From assembly GCA_027294925.1 (NCBI GenBank), contig JAPULM010000595.1:1-8017 (forward strand): a DNA stretch of 8,017 nucleotides, in the 5' to 3' direction. Made by a program: the position numbers and the translations under genes. The notes under the pieces are model-generated. The model made no database searches. It was not told where the DNA came from and saw only the letters and a program-made list of their open reading frames with translations. This DNA is from a bacterium. Its GTDB lineage: Bacteria; Tectomicrobia; Entotheonellia; Entotheonellales; Entotheonellaceae. This document shows, one piece after another, positions 1 to 5,998 of this stretch (its first letter is position 1; each line of letters opens with the position of its first letter).

Positions 1-299
1 GTGAATCAACCACAGACGGCGGAATCGCCATTTTGCCACTCATGACACGTTCGTTTTCACTGGGCCATATGGAACGCCAGTATGGCGTCATCAGAGTGTT
101 TTGATGGATAAGACCAGAAAGTGTTTGATTTTGTTAGAGATACAGATCTTGTCCGCCATGAGTAGTTGATTTTAAACAACGTTTAGATCGTCACGTTTAG
201 CACCGATTGCACGTCTACCCCCGCCATGCTAACCGGCACCCCGGTCATGTCTGAATAGATCCATCGTGTTACAGATTCTGACTGGCGTAACTGATGATC
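1..299. other. Gene-poor left flank, possible eroded accessory DNA
   Basis: I see no convincing gene here. On the plus strand one frame is open from the left edge and stops with TGA at 102-104, ending in residues HMERQYGVIRVF. It could be the tail of a gene that begins outside the window, or chance; I do not recognise it. Another frame is open from about 5 to a stop near 167 but has no good start or ribosome site. Small repeats are present: an inverted repeat ACGCCA-N3-TGGCGT at 74-88, and the octamer ACGTTTAG twice, at about 180-187 and 193-200. The stretch lies directly upstream of a toxin-antitoxin pair and has the look of decayed mobile or accessory sequence, which is inference. Confidence 0.4.
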
Positions 300-311
300 A
301 TGTTATAACAT
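300..311 (+). promoter_or_regulatory. Palindromic operator overlapping the -10 of the toxin-antitoxin operon
   Basis: ATGTTATAACAT is a perfect 12-base palindrome. It contains TATAAC (304-309), a 5/6 match to the sigma70 -10 box, 31 bases before the antitoxin ATG. No good -35 hexamer lies at 16-18 bases upstream. AbrB/MazE-fold antitoxins usually repress their own operon by binding palindromes over the promoter, so this is the best candidate operator. The palindrome is seen; the binding is inferred. Confidence 0.4.
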
Positions 312-340
312 ATGTAAATACACATCAAGAGGGGAAACTT

Positions 341-568
341 ATGCTACAGCTAAAAATCCGCAAGATTGGAAATTCTTTTGGCATTGTCCTGCCCCGTGAG
401 GCGCTGGCACATCTCCATATACAGGAGGGAGACACGGTGTTCCTGACGGAGACGCCTGATGATGGCTACAAGTTGACACCGTATGATCCGGATTTTGACC
501 GGAAAATGCGGCAGGCCGAGGATATTATGCACCGCTACCGGAACACGCTACGGGCATTGGCAGAATGA
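341..568 (+). CDS. AbrB/SpoVT-fold antitoxin of a Doc-type toxin-antitoxin pair
   Basis: This 75-residue protein is a predicted DNA-binding antitoxin that should neutralise the downstream Doc-like toxin and repress the operon. Residues 2-47 form a swapped-hairpin AbrB domain with the typical run IRKIGNSFGIVLPRE, followed by LHIQEGDTVFL. The C-terminal part (about 48-75: YDPDF, then charged helix RKMRQAEDIMHRYRNTLRALAE) matches the toxin-binding tail common in AbrB partners of Doc proteins. I chose the ATG at 341 because AAGAGGGG sits just upstream and because the domain starts there; an in-frame start at 266 would add 25 unrelated residues and lie upstream of the proposed -10. The stop codon overlaps the toxin start (ATGA), so translation is probably coupled. 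Nothing in the antitoxin looks damaged. Confidence 0.86.
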   Translation: MLQLKIRKIGNSFGIVLPREALAHLHIQEGDTVFLTETPDDGYKLTPYDPDFDRKMRQAEDIMHRYRNTLRALAE

Positions 569-972
569 CAGAGCCTGTCTGGGTCTGGTTGGCCAAGCGA
601 GAAGTTTTGGCGATTCATGACCGCCAGCTAGCTGAGCATGGCGGCGCTACCGGCCTTCTTGACTCCGGTTTGCTTGCCTCAGCTCTGGCACGCCCACAGC
701 AGCTATTCGCTTATGGCAATCCGGATGTCTTTGAACTGGCGGCAGCCTATACGGCAGGCGTGGTGTGCAACCGTCCTTTCGTGGATGGCAATAAACGCAC
801 CGGCTTGGTGATTGGCATCCTATTTCTCGAATTGCATGGTTTCCTTTTTACCGCCCCGGAAGTTGAAGCAACCCAGGCTGTTCTATCGTTGGCCGCAAGC
901 GAGATGACGGAAGACACGTTCATCACCTGGCTACGCGACAATAGCGTCCTCACCGAGATGCGTCGCCCATAA
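565..972 (+). CDS. doc: Doc-family (Fic-fold) toxin with catalytic His replaced by Arg
   Basis: This 135-residue protein has normal length for a chromosomal death-on-curing toxin. P1 Doc, the family model, phosphorylates elongation factor EF-Tu. Family features seen are WVWL..REVLAIHDRQLAEHGG (6-27), GLLDSGLLASALARPQ (30-45), and the Fic loop NRPFVDGNKRTG (69-80). The family loop reads HPFVDGNKR; here position 70 is Arg (codon CGT at 772-774), which corresponds by alignment to His66 of P1 Doc. D74, N76, K77 and R78 of the loop are kept. One base (CAT to CGT) would explain the change. Mutation of that His (H66Y) is a classic way to remove Doc toxicity, so the protein may be inactive or altered; the rest of the frame is intact. 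It overlaps the antitoxin gene by 4 nt and has no ribosome site of its own beyond this coupling. Confidence 0.88.
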   Translation: MTEPVWVWLAKREVLAIHDRQLAEHGGATGLLDSGLLASALARPQQLFAYGNPDVFELAAAYTAGVVCNRPFVDGNKRTGLVIGILFLELHGFLFTAPEVEATQAVLSLAASEMTEDTFITWLRDNSVLTEMRRP

Positions 973-1028
973 ACACCGGCGCGGCCTGGAAAACGTATTT
1001 ATACAACGAACATGCTTGGATTTTTGAT

Positions 1029-1057
1029 TTCAATATGGCAAAGTACGCCGGTATAAT
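1029..1057 (+). promoter_or_regulatory. Probable sigma70 promoter of the flavin monooxygenase-like operon
   Basis: A perfect TATAAT lies at 1052-1057 in the context GGTATAATAGACG. The -35 is weak: TTCAAT at 1029-1034 gives a 17-base spacer. Transcription would start near 1064, about 67 bases before the gene's ATG at 1131. This also argues against the in-frame ATG at 1035, which would lie inside the promoter. Confidence 0.55.
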
Positions 1058-1130
1058 AGACGCCTGCAGCCAGGATCAAACCGTCCGGCAGTCAAGCCAT
1101 GACGCACTAACGCAGATGAAGGAGAGCCCT

Positions 1131-2573
1131 ATGGCACTACGCACGCCGCAAGAATACAAAGCCAGTTTGCAAGATGACCGCGTCATCTACTACAAAGGCG
1201 AGCGGGTAGAAGACGTCACTACCCACCCAGTTTTGCAAATCGCTGTCAAGCATGCCAGTATCGACTATGAAATGGCAGAAGACCCCCGCCACCGAGACCT
1301 CGCAGTGACAACGGACCCGGAAACCGGCGCCCCGATCAGCCGTTATTTTCACCTGCCGCGCAACAGTGACGACCTACTGAAACGCAGTCAGCTGATTGAA
1401 ACCGCCACCAGTTTGGGTCGTACACTCGTGGTGCTGATCAAGGAAATCGGCAGCGATGCGTTGTTTGCCTTGCACATGCTGGCGCGCTATATGGACGATC
1501 ATCACCAAAGCGATTATCTCCAACGCGTCAAACAATTTTACCGCCACTGCATTGAAAATGATCTAGCCATTGCGGTAGCACAAACTGACGTCAAAGGCGA
1601 CCGCAGCGCCGGACCACTGGAGCAAACGCATCCGGACTATTATGTGCATATCGTCGAGGAACGTGCCGACGGCATTGTGGTGCGCGGTGCCAAAATTCAT
1701 ACGTCTGTGCTGACCAACGCCAATGAAGTCATTGTGTTGCCAACTCGCAATATGTCCGAAGCCGACAAAGATTATGCCGTGGCGTTTGCCGTGCCGGCCA
1801 ACACCCCAGGGCTAAAAATGATCTGTAGCCCGTACGGTGCGCCACGCGACGGCAACTTCGACCATCCCATTATCTCACAGCACAAGATGACGGAAACCCT
1901 GACCATTTTCGACGATGTCTTCGTGCCACGTGAACGGGTGTTTTTACAGAAAGAATGGCAGTATGCCGGCGTGCTGGCCAAAACCTTCGTCGAGTTTCAT
2001 CGCTTCACGGCCATTTCCTACAAACTACCCCTTACCGATGCGTTGGTGGGCGCTGCCCAGTTGATCGCCCAATACAACGGCTTACTGCGCGCCGGACACA
2101 TCCGTGAAAAAATCACCCGCTTGATCGCCTACACGGAAACCTTACGCGCCCTCACCCAGCAGGCGGCTTTGAACTGCCGTATTGCCGAAGAGGATATCGC
2201 GGTGCCCAGCCCGTTGTTGGTCAACATAGCGAAGTTACATTTCGCTGAAAACTACCACCGCATGGTGGCTTACTTGCAAGATATCAGTGGTGGTATTCTG
2301 GTAACCGGACCCAGTGAGGCCGATCTACACAATCCCGAAACACGCGCCTACATCGAAAAATACCTGGGTGGCGCCGATGTGGCGGCGACCGAACGCCTAC
2401 GCGCCCTCAACATGATTTCCGATCTCACCGCCTCGGATTTCGGTGGTTATCAAGAGGTATTGGCGATCCACGCCGAAGGCTCTATCGAAGCGGAAAAGAT
2501 GACCATTCACCGCGAATACGATTTTCAACGCAGCCTGGAACTGGCAAAATATATCGCCGGCATTGAAGCCTAG
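1131..2573 (+). CDS. 4-hydroxyphenylacetate 3-hydroxylase / 4-hydroxybutyryl-CoA dehydratase-fold protein
   Basis: This 480-residue protein has the usual length of the HpaB/AbfD superfamily, flavoproteins with an acyl-CoA dehydrogenase fold. Seen motifs: TDVKGDRSAGP (152-162), DGIVVRGAKIHTS (180-192), EADKDYAVAFAVP (210-222), DDVFVPRERVF (261-271), ISGGILVTGPSEAD (385-398), and a C-terminal ELAKYIAGIEA. Overall it looks closer to clostridial AbfD than to classical HpaB. AbfD binds a 4Fe-4S cluster through Cys99, Cys103, His292 and Cys299. Here the His appears kept (H290 in EFHRF), but the cysteine positions hold non-Cys residues (102-105 are LIKE; the third is Y297). A dehydratase is therefore unlikely. 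With a flavin reductase gene directly downstream, an FADH2-dependent monooxygenase is the best guess; the substrate, perhaps an aromatic or a CoA thioester, is unknown. The ATG at 1131 has AAGGAG at 1119-1124 and a family-like N-terminus (RTPQEYKASL); the longer start at 1035 is rejected. Confidence 0.82.
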   Translation: MALRTPQEYKASLQDDRVIYYKGERVEDVTTHPVLQIAVKHASIDYEMAEDPRHRDLAVTTDPETGAPISRYFHLPRNSDDLLKRSQLIETATSLGRTLVVLIKEIGSDALFALHMLARYMDDHHQSDYLQRVKQFYRHCIENDLAIAVAQTDVKGDRSAGPLEQTHPDYYVHIVEERADGIVVRGAKIHTSVLTNANEVIVLPTRNMSEADKDYAVAFAVPANTPGLKMICSPYGAPRDGNFDHPIISQHKMTETLTIFDDVFVPRERVFLQKEWQYAGVLAKTFVEFHRFTAISYKLPLTDALVGAAQLIAQYNGLLRAGHIREKITRLIAYTETLRALTQQAALNCRIAEEDIAVPSPLLVNIAKLHFAENYHRMVAYLQDISGGILVTGPSEADLHNPETRAYIEKYLGGADVAATERLRALNMISDLTASDFGGYQEVLAIHAEGSIEAEKMTIHREYDFQRSLELAKYIAGIEA

Positions 2574-2586
2574 CAAGACGCTTGCT
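2572..2586 (+). repeat. Short inverted repeat over the stop codon
   Basis: AGCAAG-ACG-CTTGCT forms a 6-bp stem with a 3-base loop starting within the TAG stop of the preceding gene. There is no T-run after it, so it is not a classical terminator. It may slow exonucleases or mark the end of the first cistron. The following promoter-like sequence begins inside its right arm. Confidence 0.4.
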
Positions 2587-2610
2587 GATGACACGAGAGC
2601 ATGCTACAGT
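2582..2610 (+). promoter_or_regulatory. Possible internal promoter with extended -10 for the flavin reductase gene
   Basis: TTGCTG (2582-2587), a 17-base spacer, then TACAGT (2605-2610), preceded by TG in the extended -10 position (2602-2603). Each hexamer is only a partial match. If real, it would start transcription near 2617, just before the strong ribosome site AGGAGG at 2624-2629, giving extra reductase transcript. Confidence 0.28.
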
Positions 2611-2636
2611 GAAACCCTATTGCAGGAGGAATACTT

Positions 2637-3137
2637 ATGCCTTTTGACCCGGATCTCTTTCGACAAGTGCTGGGCCAGTTTGCCACCGGTGTAACGATCG
2701 TTACTGTATGTAAAGACAACGTCAAGCACGGCATGACTGCCAATGCGTTCTCATCTGTTTCACTCGATCCGCCCCTCATTGTGGTCAGCGTCGATAAGCA
2801 GGCCGATATGCACGGTATGTTAATGGAATCAGACGCATTCTGCGTCAACATCCTGGCGCAACATCGGCGCCAGTGGTCTGATTGGTGGGCCGGTAAAGCG
2901 CCCAAAGACGCGGATCAATTTACCGACATTCCATGCAGCACCAGGGCAACCGGTAGCCCGGTGTTGGACGACTGTCTCGGTTTCATTGATTGCAACATAT
3001 GGGCGCGCTATGATGCCGGCGACCACACCCTGTTTGTCGGTGAAGTACAAGAAGCGTCGGTCACCGACGATGCCGATATGAAACCGCTTCTCTTTTTCGC
3101 CAGTAAGTATCACAAATTGGACGACGAGCCACTCTAG
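2637..3137 (+). CDS. HpaC/DIM6-NTAB-type flavin reductase
   Basis: This 166-residue protein has the standard length for a short-chain flavin reductase: it uses NAD(P)H to reduce FMN or FAD and hands free reduced flavin to a partner oxygenase in the cytosol. Seen features: FATGVTIVT (15-23), the flavin-binding run HGMTANAFSSVSLDPPLIVV (31-50), FCVNILA (68-74) and a C-terminal GDHTLFVGEV (128-137). These are the hallmarks of the split-barrel flavin reductase domain. The ATG at 2637 follows a near-perfect AGGAGG with a 7-base spacer. The gene lies 63 nt after the HpaB/AbfD-like gene on the same strand, the order typical of two-component monooxygenases, so I infer the two work as a pair. Nothing is missing or truncated. 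The preferred nucleotide and flavin cannot be read from the sequence. Confidence 0.92.
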   Translation: MPFDPDLFRQVLGQFATGVTIVTVCKDNVKHGMTANAFSSVSLDPPLIVVSVDKQADMHGMLMESDAFCVNILAQHRRQWSDWWAGKAPKDADQFTDIPCSTRATGSPVLDDCLGFIDCNIWARYDAGDHTLFVGEVQEASVTDDADMKPLLFFASKYHKLDDEPL

Positions 3138-3234
3138 GCAAGGTGTCAACGTCTCACACACGCTGCGCCGCAGCCATTAACGATACAGCACGTTGGTCCG
3201 ATCGCTTGGTGCTTGGTTTAATCAAGGGTTGAGC

Positions 3235-4428
3235 ATGTTTGAGTTAAATGAGGAGCAGCAGGCCGTACAAAGCAGCGTGCGTCGTTTTGCACGGCGAGAA
3301 TTGCGCTGGCATGCGCGCAAATTGGACAGCGCCCCACCCGGCGTGATCGATTGGGATATCCTACGCAAAAGCTGTGCCATTGGCTTGTTCTCTGCTTCTC
3401 TCCCTAAGCCATACGGCGGCACCATGGATCCTCTCAGCGCCGTCATTGCCAGCGAAGAAATCGCCCGTTGGGAAGCTGGTATCGCTACCCTGTTAAGCGC
3501 CAACAGCATAGCCCAAACCGCTATTGCGCTGTCGGGCAACACGATTCTCATGCAACGCATTTTCCCTGCCGTGATGGCGGCGGAAGAGCAACAACAGCCC
3601 ATTCTGTGTGCACTGGGTCTCACCGAACGCCGGGTGGGCAGCGATTTCGTCCACCCTGCGCTGGCCAATCCTGCCCAGATGATGGTGACGGCAAAACGCC
3701 GCGGCAACGCCTACCTATTATCTGGCCGCAAGGCATACTGTGCCGGAGGCAATCTCGCTACCTGGATCTGTGTGTTTGCTACTTTAGATGAAGATCGTAG
3801 CCCGGCAGGGCTTACCGGTTTTGTCATCCCCACTGACGCACACGGCTTTCACGTTAGCGAAGTACTCCCAACCATGGGCCTGCGCGGCTGCCCACTGGTT
3901 GAATTTTATGTCGAAGGCGTCATAGTGCCAGGCGATTATCGCCTGACGCCCGAAGGTGAAGCGCACGCCTTAATACAAGCCCTCAGCGCCCGCAGCCGTT
4001 ACCACGCCGCTGCCATTGCAGTGGGTATTGCTCAAGGTGCCTTTGACCTCGCCCGGCAGCACACCTTCACCCGCGTACAAGGCGGCGGCCCCATTGCTCA
4101 ACATCAGATGGTACAACATATGTTGGCTGATATGGCGATGCAGATTGAAGCAGCCCGCTTGCTAACCTATAAAGCCGCAACCACCGATCCGCCAGACATC
4201 GCGACCAGTTCGATGGCCAAAATATTTGCCAGCGACATTGCCGTTAAGGTCGCGACGGACGCGGTGCAGCTTATGGGCGCCTATGGCACAACCATTAAAT
4301 CCGGTGCCGAGAAATACTTTCGCGACGCCAAAATGACGCAAATTTTCGGAGCCACAAATGAAATTTGCCGCCTGGCCGTTGCTATGCCAATGCTACGTGA
4401 CGCCGGAATCGCGCCAGCCACGAGCTGA
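3235..4428 (+). CDS. Acyl-CoA dehydrogenase-fold flavoprotein lacking the catalytic Glu
   Basis: This 397-residue protein is full length for an acyl-CoA dehydrogenase. The start FELNEEQQAVQSSVRRFAR is typical, as are LGLTERRVGSD (127-137), VGIAQGAFDLA (263-273), HQMVQHMLADMAMQIEAARLL (290-310), QLMGAYG (345-351) and the C-terminal EKYFRDAKMTQIFGATNEICR (359-379). FAD-binding R280 and Q345 seem kept. In medium-chain enzymes the base that removes the alpha proton is Glu in the motif QIYEGT; here it is Gly372 in QIFGAT. The alternative site, on helix G in isovaleryl- and long-chain enzymes, aligns to Ser254. Neither site is acidic, so ordinary alpha,beta-dehydrogenation is doubtful. The FAD-stacking WIT motif is also changed, to YCA (168-170). 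It may be another flavin chemistry or a scaffold. The ATG at 3235 has AAGGG at 3224-3228; an in-frame TTG at 3193 would add 14 residues foreign to the family. It lies 97 nt after the reductase gene. Confidence 0.85.
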   Translation: MFELNEEQQAVQSSVRRFARRELRWHARKLDSAPPGVIDWDILRKSCAIGLFSASLPKPYGGTMDPLSAVIASEEIARWEAGIATLLSANSIAQTAIALSGNTILMQRIFPAVMAAEEQQQPILCALGLTERRVGSDFVHPALANPAQMMVTAKRRGNAYLLSGRKAYCAGGNLATWICVFATLDEDRSPAGLTGFVIPTDAHGFHVSEVLPTMGLRGCPLVEFYVEGVIVPGDYRLTPEGEAHALIQALSARSRYHAAAIAVGIAQGAFDLARQHTFTRVQGGGPIAQHQMVQHMLADMAMQIEAARLLTYKAATTDPPDIATSSMAKIFASDIAVKVATDAVQLMGAYGTTIKSGAEKYFRDAKMTQIFGATNEICRLAVAMPMLRDAGIAPATS

Positions 4429-4436
4429 CTTTTCCG

Positions 4437-4465
4437 TTGACAAACTGACGAACCTCTCCTACCCT
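4437..4465 (+). promoter_or_regulatory. Possible promoter upstream of the CinA/FLAD1-like gene
   Basis: A perfect -35 TTGACA (4437-4442) is followed after 17 bases by TACCCT (4460-4465), a poor -10 match with only TA and the final T. It sits in the 81-nt gap after the acyl-CoA dehydrogenase-like gene. The perfect -35 with correct spacing makes it worth marking; a separate transcription start here would uncouple the downstream gene from the flavin operon. Confidence 0.35.
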
Positions 4466-4509
4466 ACACCCATTTCGATGAACCCCTAAAACACAGCATC
4501 TGGTGATCT

Positions 4510-5238
4510 ATGGCAAAAACCGCTGGTATCATCGTCATTGGCAACGAAATCCTGTCTGGCAAAATCGTCGACACCAACTCGCCCCACCTGTGCCAAGAAT
4601 TACGCAGCTTAGGGGTGGATGTGCAACGCGTCGTGATCATTCCCGATGACATCGAAGTGATTGCCAATCAGGCAGCAACCTTCTCAACGATGTTTGACTA
4701 CGTTTTTACCACCGGCGGTGTCGGTCCAACGCACGACGACGTCACCATTGAAGCCATCGCTCGGGGTTTACAACGAGACATTGTTATTCATCCCGAACTC
4801 GACGCCCTGCTCCAGAAACACTGGGCTGATCGGCTCTCAGCAGCGCGCGAAAAAATGGCCAGCGTGCCGCAAGGGACGCAATTACTGATGGAGCCAAGTT
4901 TGCCCGTCCCGGTGTTATTAGTGGAAAATATTTATATTTTCCCCGGCATTCCGCAACTTTTCCGGCGCAAATTCGATAGCATCAAAGACCGTTTTCGCGA
5001 TACGCCATATCACGGTCGTCAGGTTTACGTGACGGCCGCTGAAAGCTCCTTCTCACATCTGCTGGAGAAGTTGCTCGACGAATTTCCTGACCTTATGCTC
5101 GGTTCTTATCCGGTGGTGAAAAATCCTGACTATCGTGTCAAGCTGACTCTAGAGTCTAAAGATCCAGCCTACCTCACACAGGCATACGAACGTCTGCTTA
5201 CCTTGCTACCGCCCGACGACATTTATAAAACCGATTAA
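4510..5238 (+). CDS. Stand-alone molybdopterin-binding-fold protein, CinA N-terminal / FLAD1 type
   Basis: This 242-residue protein has only the MoaB/Mog-like domain that forms the N-terminus of CinA (about 400 residues); the CinA C-terminal amidohydrolase domain is absent. Seen motifs: IIVIGNEILSGKIVDTNS (7-24), FTTGGVGPTHDDVT (66-79), and IYIFPGIPQLFRRKF (141-155). After the core comes a second region with GSYPV..NPDYRVKLTLES (198-216). That arrangement, including the LPVP..VENIYIFPG stretch, resembles the N-terminal half of eukaryotic FAD synthase (FLAD1), whose domain has FAD-hydrolysing activity, better than a molybdenum cofactor enzyme. A role in FAD or nucleotide clean-up is inferred from this and from the flavin genes just upstream. 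The ATG at 4510 has only a weak ribosome site (TGGTGA), but the N-terminus MAKTAGIIVIG is standard for the family. Confidence 0.83.
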   Translation: MAKTAGIIVIGNEILSGKIVDTNSPHLCQELRSLGVDVQRVVIIPDDIEVIANQAATFSTMFDYVFTTGGVGPTHDDVTIEAIARGLQRDIVIHPELDALLQKHWADRLSAAREKMASVPQGTQLLMEPSLPVPVLLVENIYIFPGIPQLFRRKFDSIKDRFRDTPYHGRQVYVTAAESSFSHLLEKLLDEFPDLMLGSYPVVKNPDYRVKLTLESKDPAYLTQAYERLLTLLPPDDIYKTD

Positions 5239-5319
5239 AGTAGGATCTATCCCTTTATTGCATCGTTATACATCATACACAATCCCTGCATCCGCCGAAG
5301 CTGCTAAGGTGATAGGGAG

Positions 5320-5349
5320 TTGCATCGCGCTTACCTTACGCTGTAGAAT
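5320..5349 (+). promoter_or_regulatory. Probable promoter of the adenosyltransferase-deformylase pair
   Basis: TTGCAT (5320-5325), an 18-base spacer and TAGAAT (5344-5349, 5/6 match) lie in the 188-nt gap after the CinA/FLAD1-like gene. Transcription would start near 5356, giving a leader of about 70 nt before the GTG at 5427. I see nothing else clear in this gap, and no terminator for the upstream gene. Confidence 0.42.
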
Positions 5350-5426
5350 TCTCCGCATGCATATCGTCTACTGAGACATACGCGGTTCACCTGCGTTGTC
5401 CCCTGATACGGATAAGAGGATCTCAC

Positions 5427-5978
5427 GTGGCCAAAATCTACACCAAAACCGGCGATAGCGGTGAAACCGGACTATTTGATGGCACCCGCGTCGCCAAATA
5501 TGCACCGCGGGTGGAAGCCTACGGCGAAGTGGACGAGCTCAACGCGGTCCTGGGCTTGACCTTAGCCTTCATTCAGGAAGATGAGGAGCTGCGCGCCTGT
5601 CTGCTCGATATCCAACGCCATCTCTTCGTGGTGGGCTCGCATCTGGCCGATCCATCGGCGCGCGTCGAAGCCAAACGGGGTGACAAGGCAAGCTTCTCCG
5701 AGCATAACGTAACCCAGCTCGAACAGTGGATCGATCAATTTGAAGCACACCTGCCGCCTCTACGTCAGTTCATTTTACCCGGCGGTTCCAAAGGCGGCGC
5801 CACCCTGCACCATGCCCGCACCGTGTGCCGCCGCGCTGAGCGCCGTATTGTCGCTCTGAGTCAGGAGGTCAAGATAGCGCCACTCATCGTAATCTACATC
5901 AATCGGCTATCCGATTTCCTATTCGTCGCCGCGCGGCTTGAAAATCAACGGCGGCGGCGGCCGGAAATTCCCTGGTAG
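5427..5978 (+). CDS. ATP:cob(I)alamin adenosyltransferase, PduO type
   Basis: This 183-residue cytosolic enzyme transfers the adenosyl group of ATP to cob(I)alamin, making coenzyme B12 for radical enzymes such as mutases and dehydratases. Family motifs are complete: KIYTKTGDSGETGLFDGTRV (3-22) binds ATP; VEAYGEVDELNA (29-40); FILPGGSKGGATLHHARTVCRRAERR (115-140) with the conserved arginines; and YINRLSDFLFVAAR (157-170) with the conserved Asn and Asp. Length is normal. The start is GTG at 5427, preceded by AGAGGA at 5415-5420 with a 6-base spacer; MAKIYTKTGD is the standard N-terminus. No cobalamin-dependent enzyme is encoded in the window, so its partner is elsewhere. The deformylase gene follows after 20 nt and is probably co-transcribed. 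Confidence 0.94.
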   Translation: MAKIYTKTGDSGETGLFDGTRVAKYAPRVEAYGEVDELNAVLGLTLAFIQEDEELRACLLDIQRHLFVVGSHLADPSARVEAKRGDKASFSEHNVTQLEQWIDQFEAHLPPLRQFILPGGSKGGATLHHARTVCRRAERRIVALSQEVKIAPLIVIYINRLSDFLFVAARLENQRRRRPEIPW

Positions 5979-5998
5979 ACGCCGATAAGGAGTTACTC

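Noticed and set aside
74..88. Inverted repeat ACGCCA-GTA-TGGCGT as an insertion sequence end or operator
   Set aside because: The arms are only six bases and there is no partner copy or nearby gene to support either role.
1035..1130. Longer N-terminus for the HpaB/AbfD-like protein from ATG at 1035
   Set aside because: It would overlap the TATAAT at 1052, has no ribosome site, and adds 32 residues not expected in the family.
3162..3174. GCTGC-GCC-GCAGC hairpin after the flavin reductase gene as a terminator
   Set aside because: The stem is only five base pairs and no T-run follows.
3193..3222. TTGGTC-N18-TTTAAT as a promoter for the acyl-CoA dehydrogenase-like gene
   Set aside because: The transcript would start about six bases before the ATG at 3235 and would lose most of the ribosome site.
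3222..3707. Antisense open frame of 161 codons inside the acyl-CoA dehydrogenase-like gene
   Set aside because: It lies opposite a clear family gene, has a low-complexity Arg/Ala-rich product with no recognisable domain, and no ribosome site or promoter supports it.
5239..5426. Cobalamin riboswitch upstream of the adenosyltransferase gene
   Set aside because: The gap is long enough for only a short version, and I could not find the conserved B12 box or the expected core elements. The promoter at 5320-5349 would leave only about 70 nt of leader.
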